From positions 18,001,225-18,065,224 of the forward strand of contig NC_059073.1 of NCBI RefSeq assembly GCF_020497125.1: a stretch of DNA of 64,000 nt. The letters are read 5' to 3'. The position numbers and the translations under genes are program-made. The notes beneath the pieces are model-generated. The model was given only the letters and a program-made list of their open reading frames with translations. It ran no database searches and was not told the origin of the DNA. The stretch's first letter is position 1. Every line of letters starts with the position of its first letter. This document shows, in pieces, positions 11,761-21,987 of the stretch. Origin of the DNA: Mauremys mutica. Taxonomy: Eukaryota; Chordata; Testudines; Geoemydidae.

Positions 11761-12500
11761 TAATTATCCACATAATCTGTGTTATACCTGTGAAAAGTTT
11801 ACGGAATCTCCATAACTTTAGGCTAGGGAATGGATTCAGATGACCTCAGATGTCCATCAGATCCATACTTGAGTTGAACCAAAAGGTGCGTGGATATGTC
11901 CAAGGTCTGAATGGTTGGACTGTTTTCTTCTATCTGCTTTGCAGTCCAAAAAGAAGCCCACCTGCTCCAGCACAAAGGCTAAAGCATCCATGACTAATCG
12001 CTCATCAAGCTTGAAACATCATCCAATATTCTTAAGTACTCCGTTAATTCAACTGGATGTGAATCTGGCATGGCCTGCCATCTCTTTCTGATTAAAGGCA
12101 TCTTTCCATTTCTGACATGGCATTGTAATAAATGTATGAGTTATCCATATTTGTCATTTTTGCCTTAATAAAAGTTTGTACCTAGAGTTCCTCTCAGCTG
12201 AGATCAAAGCACTTTAATTTACACTCAATTAATTAAGCCTCACTACCCTCCTTTTCTCTGGTATTCTCAGTCTAGTCTTTCCCTTCTCCACATCCTTAAA
12301 TTTATCATTTTTGATCACTCTTTCCATTTCCTCACCCATCCGACCCCTTGCTAAACCTTGCTGCTTCTTCCTGTGAAGCTTTGTCTGCACAAAATAATGT
12401 TGGTGCCGCAAGCTCCATTGAATTCCCAGGCAGTTGTGCACAAAATTGCTACCATCACATTAGCATTGAGATTATACCACCACTGGGATGACACTTTCTC

Positions 12501-12772
12501 TGGCCTGGTCTACACTAGGGTGGGGGGGTCAAACTAAGGTACGCGACTTCAGCTACGTGAATAGCGTAGCTGAAGTCGAACTACCTTAGTTCGAACTTCT
12601 TACCTGTCCAGACGCTGCGGGATCGAAGTCCGCGGCTCCCCCGTTGACTCCGCCACCGCCATTCGCGGTGGTGGAGTTCCGGAGTCGACGGGAGCGCGTT
12701 CGGAGTTCGAACTATGAACTCCGAGAAGTCGAACGCTACACGTCGACCCGGCAGGTAAGTATAGACCTACCC
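12501..12772. mobile_element. GC-rich MITE with CTGGTCTACACT ends
   Basis: The left end reads GGCCTGGTCTACACTAGG and the reverse complement of the right end AGGGTAGGTCTATACTT, a diverged inverted repeat. The interior is unusually rich in CpG and GTCGA and holds an inner inverted repeat around 12545-12590 (ACTTCAGCTACG / CGTAGCTGAAGT). It is non-coding. The family is likely the same broad class as the neighbour at 11483, but the target-site duplication was not resolved. Confidence 0.6.
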
Positions 12773-12881
12773 TCTGTGTAAAAACTAATTATTGTACTAT
12801 CCACTAACCTGTCATTCTGAAGTGTTGCAATGCCAGTGTAGACAGCAGGTATTAATAATAGTTGTAGTGATGACGTTAATT

Positions 12882-13361
12882 GAAGGATGTGGATAAATTG
12901 GAGAGAGTCCAGCGGAGGGCAACAAAAATGATTAGGGGGCTGGAGCACATCACTTATGAGGAGAGGCTGAGGGAACTGGGATTGTTTAGTCTGCAGAAGA
13001 GAAGAATGAGGGGGGATCTGATAGCTGCTTTCAACTACCTGAAAGGGGGTTCCCAAGAGGATGGATCTAGACTGTTCTCAGTGGTAGAAGATGACAGAAC
13101 AAGGAGTAATGGTCTCAAGTTGCAGAGGAGGAGGTTTAGGTTGGATATTAGGAAAAACTTTTTCACTAGTAGGGTGGTGAAGAACTGGAATGGGTTACCT
13201 AGGGAGGTGGTGGAATCTCCTTCCTTAGAGATTTTTGAGGTCAGGCTTGACAAGGCCCTGGCTGGGATGATTTAGTTGGGTTTGGTCCTGCTTTGAGCAG
13301 GGAGTTGGACTAGATGACCTCCTGAGGTCCCTTCCAACCCTGAGATTCTATGATTCTATGA
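12882..13361 (+). pseudogene. CR1 LINE 3' end, 5'-truncated, well preserved
   Basis: A continuous frame from 12882 to the stop at about 13275 encodes the C-terminus of the CR1 reverse transcriptase. It runs from [17 protein letters not shown] through [20 protein letters not shown] to [19 protein letters not shown] short 3' UTR follows (GACTAGATGACCTCCTGAGG) and ends in the direct repeat ATTCTATG ATTCTATG at 13347-13360, the diagnostic CR1 terminus. The copy is 5'-truncated just before the thumb region, the usual outcome of incomplete reverse transcription. No stop breaks the remaining frame, so it is younger than the CR1 at 1-5582. Confidence 0.93.
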
Positions 13362-15325
13362 ATCCTCCCAGTGTAGTCCCACAATGCTCTTCACCCCCTT
13401 TCGTGCCATCAATGGCAATCTTGACAGCTCAGAGAACTGGCTCTGTCACCTATCAAGCCATCTTCCCACTGGTTGCATGCAAGTCCAAGAGCATCGGAGT
13501 CACTACTTCCTCATATAGTTCAAAGGACTTCTACAAACCCAGGTGTCACTCTTCAGGGCAAATGCACCTGTATTTCCCACTGAGAGATCCACCAAAAGCA
13601 CACACTGTAGGCTCCTGGCTCCTCAGACATCACCTCTCTTTGGCGGAGACCCAGGTACCTCTGCCTCCTGACTAGGTTTTTTTCCAAGCTGCACAGTTCT
13701 CTGCTTATATTTGTTATGGTAGCCCCAGCAAGCCAGACTGCCTAAATAGGCCAGCGTCTGCGTTTTGCTCTCGCTCCAGAGGCTATGAACAGCTGTAATT
13801 GCTTCCTGTTACAAGTTACCACTCAGCTCTTGCTAAGCAAGCACATTTATTCTTAAGACAAAAGCATTAGAGAAACATTAAAAACAGTAACAGAATTTAC
13901 ACACACGCCAACAAACCTCCCAGAGATTAGCCCCAACTTTTAGAAGGGCTCTGGTAGGAGTCAGTCCTTGAAACCCCACCAATGGGGGTGTCTGTTATAA
14001 ATTCATAACAGCTTTAGCTCAGAACTAGTGCCCCCATGAATTGGTTAGTCTTTCTTTTATGTGGCATGGGCCTTTGATCTTGAGACTCTGGGAACAGGTA
14101 ATCAGCAGACAAGGGTCCCCTCCTCAGGGCATAGCTTCGAAAAGGCTGGATTTTTGCATCACCAGAGATGGAGAATTCATGTTCACCTTACCTTAAAGAT
14201 TGCTCAGGTAAACCACTGGACACTGCTTAACTCAAAAGTCCATTAGTATCTCTCACATTGTTCACTAGAATCCTTTGGAGTGTGTAATACTTCTGAGGGT
14301 ACTCCCTAGAGACAGGTTCCACATAATTCCAACCCACAATAATATATAAACCATTAATTTAATACAATGGATTTCGGAAATACTTAATCTTAATTCAATT
14401 AAGTTTTTCAAGGATATGGCAGGAAATTGCCATATCTGTCACAGCATGTATTACAGGGAGCATTCAGAGTACATTGTTCATATGACACCATGTATTCTAC
14501 TGCATTAGGGTGTCTTTATACATGTCCATTCAACAGTCATGTCTTTAGATTGTAAACTCTGCAGCTGGAGCCTGTTTCTTGATTAACAAAATTCAGCTCC
14601 CATACAGCACTGGATATGCTGGCTTTGCTATAAAAACAGAAGGTAAATATTATGCTCATTTATTGATGGGTAAATTCCAAAACCAATGTCATGTGACCTG
14701 CCCTATGTTATACAGTGAATAAGCAGCAGAGTTGGGAATAGAATCCAGAGGTCCTTACTGTTAGCTCCCTGCATTAATCATTAGATATGTGGCTTCATGA
14801 ATGCAAATAGGGGAGCTACCATGTTCAAGAGTAAAGTAAGTACCATGGGAAAACTGCACATCACCACTCTTTTGAAGCCAGAGTGTGGCTAATGGGCTAA
14901 AATTGCAGAGAAACATCTCTAAAGACCTCAAGAGCTGGCATTCACTGACTGGTACCTGGCTAGGCAGGTTTGGGCTGGGAGAACCTTGAGGAGTTTGCTG
15001 GTGAGGAAGACAGACTGGTGTGGCACAGTGCTGACAGTCTAATCTCTAGCAAAGCTCATCCTTGCTGAGGCAGAGAGATAACAGTGTCTCACAGTTCTGG
15101 GTGCCCCCAGCAGTGTGTCACACCGAATAGATTCAATACCTGGAGGCACAAGAAATACTTCAGCTGTATTAACACTGACTAAAGCATGGTTGTTGAGTAC
15201 CATACACAGCAGAATCATAACAGGGCTAGGGTATAGTCTACCATGAACCACAGCATCTGCAGAATGAAAATAAATGCCAGAAATTTGCTGACTGGCAGAA
15301 TTTTTTTTAACCACTAGAGCACATA
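13362..15325. other. Low-copy sequence with an old MIR-like remnant
   Basis: No gene is supported. The interval holds a MIR-like piece on the minus strand at about 14665-14790 (GTGACCTGCCC...TACAGTGAATAAGCAGCAGAG...GAATAGAATCC) and A/T-rich spacers. Short ORFs have no domain. Confidence 0.5.
14665..14790 (-). repeat. MIR-like SINE fragment
   Basis: Read on the minus strand it has the tRNA-SINE order: a head with a start-of-column motif, GGATTCTATTCCCAACTCTG, then a GGTCACATGAC-type core. This matches the body of vertebrate MIR SINEs. It is diverged and lacks clear ends. Confidence 0.55.
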
Positions 15326-16632
15326 TGTAAGCGGGGGAATGGTCCCGCTATTGTGGGGAACTTTCCTGGCTTCTGCACTACCCCGGTGAAGTGGGCTAGC
15401 AAAAGGATCTGAGTCCTCGCTCCCACTTCCTTTACCCAGAGGCCTCCCTGCCCTTGAGGACTCCCCTTCCACTCTCCTGTCTGGCAGAGTCCTCGTAACC
15501 CCAACAAGGCTGGGCCCAGGATTCCTAGGGGGCTCGACCCCCAACCCTGCTGTGGTCACCTAGGACAGGGGCTAGGGTGTCCCCACTCCGGGGTACTCTC
15601 TCTGCACTGCACACATCCCTGACCCACTGATCACATCATACAATTTAAAGCAAATACAAGTTATTTAATTAACACTTAATTTAAAAAAAGAATAAGGAAA
15701 AATGGGAAAGGTTACAGGAAAACACATCACCCTGCTCTGTGGCAGGGAACATCACAAACAGGGTCTCTGAAAGGTCAGGGCAGTTCACAGTCTGTTCCTT
15801 GTAGGTCCCAGGCCTCCTTCTCAGGTCCTGGCTGTGCTGCAGGGATGCTGTGGGTCAGACACTTGCTCTGGCGGTGGCCACACACTCTCAGGCTCTGGGT
15901 GGCAGGACCCTTCTCTCCAGTGTCACCCCCGCCCTGTCAGGGTTACGATCCCCCTCCCAGTCTGGCCTGCAGGGCCTCTTGGCTGAGGTATCTCCCTGCG
16001 CTGGGCCCACTGCCCGGGGTCCCCCTCGCTCTCCCCAGCTGCTCACCGCACCCGGCTCCGGACTGCCCCAGCTCCAGCTTCACTCTGCCTCAGCACGGCT
16101 GCTGCTGCTGCTCTGCCTTCAGCTCCCTGGACTGCTTCTCTGGCCTCTCTGGCTCCAGTTGCTACCACTCTGCTCCCAGGGCAGGGCTGCTCTGCAGGCT
16201 GCTCTGTGACTCTGCTCTGAGCTCTCACCTGCTTCCTGGGCTGCTTGTCTGGCCCCTCTGGCTCTGGTTGCTGCAGCTCTGCTCCCAGGGCAGGGCTGCT
16301 CTCTCTGGGCTGTGCTCTGGCTTTGGGGCTGCAGCTCCGCTCCCATCAGCTTAGCTTGGGCCCTGTTCTCTCCTTAGCTCGGCCCCACTCCATCTGACTC
16401 AGACAAATCCAGCTCACACGGAGGACGGGACCCCCCTGGCCTCCTGACTCCTTGATTAGTCTGCCCGCCCTGTCAATCAGGCTGACCTGGAGCACTGGCC
16501 TCTCCACATTGTTCCTGGAGACTGTCAGTCTCAGGCTCCTGATTTCCCATCGACCGCTCCCTTTTTAGTGCTGGGAGCTAGCAACCAAACACCCCCACTG
16601 AATGTTAGTAAGGGGGCAACAGTCCCCTTACA
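15326..16632 (-). mobile_element. Solo LTR, 1.3 kb, with 4 bp duplication
   Basis: The element runs from TGTAAGCGGG to CCCTTACA, so both strands start TGTAAG. CATA flanks it directly (15322-15325 and 16633-16636), a 4 bp target-site duplication like that of gammaretrovirus-type elements. The minus orientation is favoured because an ATTAAATAACTT poly(A)-like region lies near the end of the transcribed half (about 15650-15690). The centre has two imperfect tandem copies of about 110 bp rich in CTCTGGCTCC and CAGGGCAGGGCTGCTCT (about 16120-16320). ORFs over this GC-rich part are not genes. No internal viral region is left. Confidence 0.7.
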
Positions 16633-16710
16633 CATAGAGTATGTGGGGGAAGGCAATGGGGGTCTATGGTGGCGTGTCCTGTCAATGTAGCATAAGGTTT
16701 GGAAGGAACC

Positions 16711-16885
16711 TTGTGTAGTGGTTACAGCCAAGAACTGAGAGTCAGGAATGCTGGAGTCTGCTCTTGGCTCAGCAACAGGCTTGATGTGGGAACTTGAGCA
16801 GATCACTGAGGCCATGATCCAGCAAAGCGCTTAAGTGCTTAACTTCTCCTTCCCTGAATTTCCCCAGCTGCAAAGTGGACACATA
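16711..16885 (+). repeat. MIR-like SINE
   Basis: It begins TGTAGTGGTTACAGCCAAGA, continues with GAGTCAGGAATGCTGGAGTC and CTTGAGCAGATCACTGA, and ends in a CAGCTGCAAAGTGGAC block. That is the order of a vertebrate tRNA-derived MIR element. Diverged. Confidence 0.55.
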
Positions 16886-17257
16886 CCTACCTCAAAGGGG
16901 AAAGAGAATATAATTTAAATAAGAAATTCAGGACATGTCTGGAGAACTAGGTGACATAAGCACAGTGACATCACAAAAGCCAAGAGTGTGTAAACTGAGC
17001 TGCTACCAGGGGAAGGGATTTCAGTCGGAAAGTTAAACACTCTGGTTTTGTTAATATCTATTAAACCTGAACGTCTAAGTACCATTGTGAATAAAGTAAG
17101 ACCTTGCTAAAGAATCAACTTCAACCTCTTCAATTAAAGTGTTAAGAGCAAATACTAAACATTCCTTAGACCTCCCAGTGGATGTTAAAAGAACAGAGAA
17201 GACCAGACTTTACACATCAGATCTGTCTCAGGTAAAAACAAGGAAAATGTTACTTCT

Positions 17258-17302
17258 ACCACCACCACCGCCGCCCACACCGCCCCTCCCCCCCACACTT
17301 TC
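17258..17302. repeat. CCA/CCG-rich simple tract
   Basis: A low-complexity run of CCACCACCACCGCCGCC-type triplets continuing into C-rich sequence. No function inferred. Confidence 0.85.
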
Positions 17303-17820
17303 CAGGCCTTCTTTGTTCACTGTAAGAAACTAAAAAGGGCACAAATCCAGTCTTTAAGTAATCTTTTACACCTTTAAGGTTGAACACACAATTTTGTTCC
17401 CTTTATGTATGTGAATTTGAATACAGTATTTTTACATGATCAAATATTATTTCTCAAATAACTTTTGTAATATTCTCTAAGCCACATGGCATCATAAAAG
17501 GAGCAGAAAGGGCACATCTTAACTTTTACATCTGAGTGCTTACTTTTGCAGCTGTCAGATTCTCCTAAAGGTTGCTGTTTCTTTTCCCCCCTGTGGAATA
17601 GCAATAGTAGCATCAATACTGTATAGCAATTTTAATCCTCAAAGTGCTTTAGAGCTATTAACTAATCAGTGGGCTCACAATACCCTCTGCATTATGTATT
17701 TTTATCCACATTATACAAATGGAAACACTCTACTCAACCTCAGGAGAATATCTGCTCTCTTGAGCTTTCTGGCCCACTTACCCAAGAGATTTGGATAAAC
17801 GTCCAGGGTGAAATCCTGAC

Positions 17821-17860
17821 CCAATGAAGTCAGTAAGAGTTTTGCCATTGACTTCAATGG
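17821..17860. repeat. AAGTCAATGG-type hairpin
   Basis: CCAATGAAGTCAGT and ATTGACTTCAATGG form near-complementary arms around AAGAGTTTTGCC. The spacer matches, in reverse complement, the one at 10282-10325. Confidence 0.6.
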
Positions 17861-19886
17861 GACCAAGATGTCACTTCCAGATTTTGGATTACTTATGTGA
17901 AGTGAATCAAACCTATTTATCTATGGTACTTATATGTCCCCCTCCCCATACCATAGTACCCGAGTGTCTCACAGACTTTAATATACTTTTCTACAGGACA
18001 CAGTATGAGTAGGGAAGAATTATTATTTTAAGTTGACAGACGGGGAATTGAAGAAAGAGTGAGTGATTTGCTCATGGTGTCACACACAAATTCTGTAACA
18101 AAGCAGGGAATTGAAGCTGCATCTCCCAAGTCCCAAACTAAAATCTTAGCCACTGAACCATCTTTCTGCTCTCAACTACAAGTTTATTAAGATTCATCCA
18201 TCATCATTAAGAGTTAATAATAGGGTTGGGCTCAAAGTCAACCTCCCCAGATCCGAATACCCCTGAATTTTAGAGGGGGAGAAGGGTTGTGTTTCCAATC
18301 ATGAGCCCACATAGCCACAAAATTAAGCTAATTCTTTTTTCCTATAATGAGCCAAAACCTGGATCTGGATTCTTGACCTTTGAAGGCCTGGAGCTCCTGA
18401 TTTACATCTTACCGAACAGGCATCTCTCTAGAGAATATCTGACAGCTTGTGGCGAATACAGCTCATAGGAGCTGTCATAGCAAGTTATAGAAAGCAAACC
18501 TCCAACTTGCAGGCAGGGACCTTCCTTGGCAATTATCTGCCCATATGTATTTAAGAGGGAAAAATTGGCTAGGAAGATGAGAATGAAGAAGGGTTGTTAT
18601 CATCTTTGAGTCTGACTGTGAAAAGATCACACGCAGATTCAAGGACTCCCCTTTAAGTAAAATCTCTTCACAAACTTTGGAGAGCAGAGGATAGAAGTTT
18701 TCTGACAAAGCAGAAAAGTAGAGATCTAAAGGGAATCCTTAAACTCCAAGTGCCTGACCCGCCCTTCTTCATACCCAGAATGACAGAGGAATTATCTTTT
18801 GTTGTAACCGGGGAGTTTAACTGCTCTACTTCTTCCCCAGAGGGAAAAAAAAGGCAAACCAGTATTTCTCAAGCAATCCTCAATTTGCCAGGTAACACTT
18901 ACCTGCATCTTTGTCGAGCAGAAGCTTTGCTGATTTGTGACTGAACAGAAATTAAATTACTTTCACGAATCTGACTCTGTGGGATTCCCCTATTCACTGT
19001 CCAACAGGAAGGGAAAGGCCGAGGACCAGATTCTGCTCTCAGTTACGCCACGATCAACCTGTTGGTTTCAGTGGAATCGCATCAGTGTTACTGAGAGTAG
19101 AATCTGGCTCTAAAGATTTAGAGTATATCACCACAAGGCATAGCTCTGTTGGTGTTTGAGAAGAAAAGAGAAATGGAATTGGGCTTCTTGATTTAAAAAG
19201 GATTTAAATTACTCAGGTTTTTTTTTTAAATGCACTCAGGAAAAACTTCTGATCTTTCCAACTTTATCCTAAATTGTATAAAATAACCCAAATTATCTTA
19301 GTTAAACCTAAGCAAAACCAATTGGGTTGAATTCTGCTTTTATTTCACTGAACCCCATACGTTCAACCTATTTAAGTGTGATTTGCACTGGGAGCAGAAT
19401 TTGGTCTGCTGAGTTCGTTGCCTATACTTTACTGGTGGGGTAATGTTGCTGTGCACCGTTTAAAGGCCTTTGCTTTCCTCTGCAGAGTAGGCTGTATTTC
19501 AGTGGGTGAGTGGATACATTTTTATATAAGGAAAAATTCGTTCCTGGATAGTGATGAAAGGGGCAGAAGGCATCCTCTGTGCTATAAACCCTGCCTGCTG
19601 GGTCAAGATTCCAATCCTGTTTTAAAGGGGTGACCAACTGGGGCTGTTCCTTTCAAAAGGATATTTGGCTTGTACTTGTTGTGGTAACCCGCTGAGAGAT
19701 GAGCATGCTGCTAGCCATCACGCCGTGCCCCCAGACACTATAGTGGACCAACCTGAGCACGAACAAATCTACCCCCTAGCACTCTCTGGAGAGATCAAAT
19801 TGAGTCCAGGTATAGATGAAGCTGTCTGGGCCATGAGGGACAAAGGAGAGGAAGAAACAGCTTGTTACACTCTCTTTCCCCATGAG

Positions 19887-21987
19887 GGGGTATGGCTACA
19901 CGTTACTGAAGGTGATATTGTAGCACAGGTAGGCATACCTGGTTGCTAGCCAGTGCTGACATGTCTTTACTACTATTGTTACCCATGCTAGCTAAATTAT
20001 GTCTGTTACAGCTCCATTTTGTTTCTTAAAGCTGTCCCCTTACTCCATTTTGTTCTTGTTCTCCTCTGTGGCTGCCCCTCCCTGGCTGTTAAGTTGTTTA
20101 CCAGGGGCTCTGCCCTTCTCAAAGGGAGGGCCCCTTAAGTTGTTTAACAAAAGCCATTGCCCTTCTCAAAGGGATGGCCACTTGCTAAGTGGGACCACTG
20201 CCCTGTTCAAAGGGTTAGTCCTGTTATCACCTTGTTAAAACCTGGGCTTGGTGTAGGGTAGGCTCTATCCAGAGCTGCAAGACTATTGTGTTTTTAAGAT
20301 CCTGGGCATGAGTCATACCTCTGGGCTCAGGACTAGTCCAAACATGTCTTGGTGGCTGCCTGCAGTTTTTTTTTTCCTCTGCCTTCTCTCCTACCTGTAA
20401 GAGGGGGAGCCAATCAGAGTTACTGGCGGGAAGCTGCCAGGGTTTGCCTTTATAAACAGACATTTTTTGAACAGACTTCAGAAAGGTTCTTGCATTGCTG
20501 CCTGGTCTGATCAACCAGGGGTTCTGGGGGTCCTTTCTCCGCTCTCGTTTTATTTTTGAGCGTACCCCCGTTTTTGAAAACCCCCCCCCGAAGAATGAAT
20601 TGCTGCCTGAGAGATCTCCTGATTATCAAGACTGTACCGAGCCTTCTGATGTGCTTGCTGTTTCTGCCTCTGCTGCGACCCTGGGGGATGGTAAGAATCC
20701 CTCTGTGAAACTTTCTATACTTTTATTTTATTATTTTAGCTGCTGGCTCTGTCTCCCCAGCACACAGACTCAAACTAAACCTTGGTCTGTGTCCTAAAAC
20801 CTCTCTTACAAACCCTCCCCCCCCATCCTGGCTGCTGGCTCTGTCTCCCCAGCACACAGACTCAAGCTAAACCTTGGTCTGTGTTTTAAAACCTCTCTCT
20901 TAAACCCCGTGACACTCTGCCACTGAAAATAAGTTTGTGCTGCTGCTAAGTTCTGCTCCTGTGGGCTTTGCCTTGGACTGTTTTCAGCTGTATCCACTGC
21001 TGCAGTAACCCCCCCCCCCCTTCTTTGGAGCTGTGTCCTGGACACACACCACTCAGCCCTCTGGAACTATCCTTAGCATAAGGTGCACCCATTAAGTTAA
21101 GTTTAGCATTATACTTTGTAAGTTAGGCTTAGAGAATTGTTGCATTGTGTTTTAATTTGTGTAGTCTTGGTTAAGTTAGATCATAGATAAGATTTTGCTG
21201 TGTTCTGTATAATTGTAATTAAGTCTGTCTTCCCACTGCACCCCCCCCCAGCTTCTCTGTGTCCTTCTACCTTGTTACACTCTCCTTGCTGCTTAAACTT
21301 ATAGCCTGCTTGTTCTCTGTGTCTTCCTAGCCTGCTTGTTCTCTGTGTGTCTGTGCTCCTACTGCCAAACCTCGATTGTATTGCTGAAGTCTAGCACAAA
21401 ACCCCATTGGTTACTTTTTTCTCTCTGATACCCCTCACATTCTACATTTACACCACTGTGACACATTTTACCTAAAATTGTTTATTATTTAACATATTTT
21501 TCCATAACTATTAGTTGGTTATATGCTGCTGTGACACACCTTTTTACATAGAAATCGCTAGCTACCTGTTACATTTATACTTCAGTGTTAGTTGGTTACC
21601 CACTGTATTGTATCCTGCTGTGTTGTACCCCACTATTGAAACCCCCTTACTGTTCACCAAAAAGAAACCCCTCCCCAATTGTCTACCTTAACAAACCCCA
21701 TACCCCTCACTATTGAATTTCCCTGTTTTTGCATTTTATTAATAAAGTTCATTTTGCACCCCACCCGTGTGGTAATTGCTCCCCAAGATCCCATATACCT
21801 GCTGGCAGGGACAAATTAAAGCTAGTGCAGAGAACAATCCCACCAATATTCTAGTTGATAGCCTGTGCTAAAAATCTGTACTGCCACCTCTTCACTACCA
21901 TTGTTACCCATGCTAGCTAGATTAAAGCTGGCATTGATCTGCCAATCCATGCCGGAATCACAACTTCACTTGGAATGCAGACATACC
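19887..21987. mobile_element. MITE-like element interrupted by a solo LTR
   Basis: The left end GGGTATGGCTACAC and the reverse complement of the right end GGGTATGTCTGCATT form an inverted repeat. If the LTR at 20000-21813 is removed, the element is about 290 bp. An internal direct repeat, ATTGTTACCCATGCTAGCTA, occurs on both sides of the LTR (about 19977 and 21900). The LTR is bounded by its own 5 bp duplication, so this repeat is older and belongs to the MITE. Class resembles the CTACACT-end MITEs nearby. Confidence 0.5.
20000..21813 (+). mobile_element. Solo LTR, 1.8 kb, with perfect 5 bp duplication
   Basis: The sequence begins TGTCTGTTACAGCTCC and ends CTGGCAGGGACA, and AATTA flanks both sides (19995-19999 and 21814-21818). 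A CCAATCAG box (20410) and TATAAA (20451-20456) mark the promoter. AATAAA at 21741-21746 is the poly(A) signal, leaving about 70 bp as U5. The distance from TATA to AATAAA is about 1.3 kb, long for an LTR. Within it a block containing GCTGCTGGCTCTGTCTCCCC is duplicated at about 92 bp spacing (20739 and 20831). No gag, pol or env is present. Confidence 0.85.

Larger units (their letters stand above)
16886..19886. other. Low-copy sequence; microsatellite and ancient SINE remnants only
   Basis: No gene is supported. A pyrimidine/CCACCG-rich simple tract lies at 17258-17302. A hairpin unit lies at 17821-17860. A MIR-like minus-strand remnant lies at about 18010-18175, ending in CTAAAATCTTAGCCACTGAACCA. 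The ORF near 19665-19949 shows no recognisable domain and overlaps a MITE edge. Confidence 0.5.

Noticed and set aside
15845..16354. 169-codon plus ORF and overlapping ORFs on both strands
   Set aside because: They lie wholly inside the 1.3 kb solo LTR and arise from CTG/CTC-rich tandem sequence.
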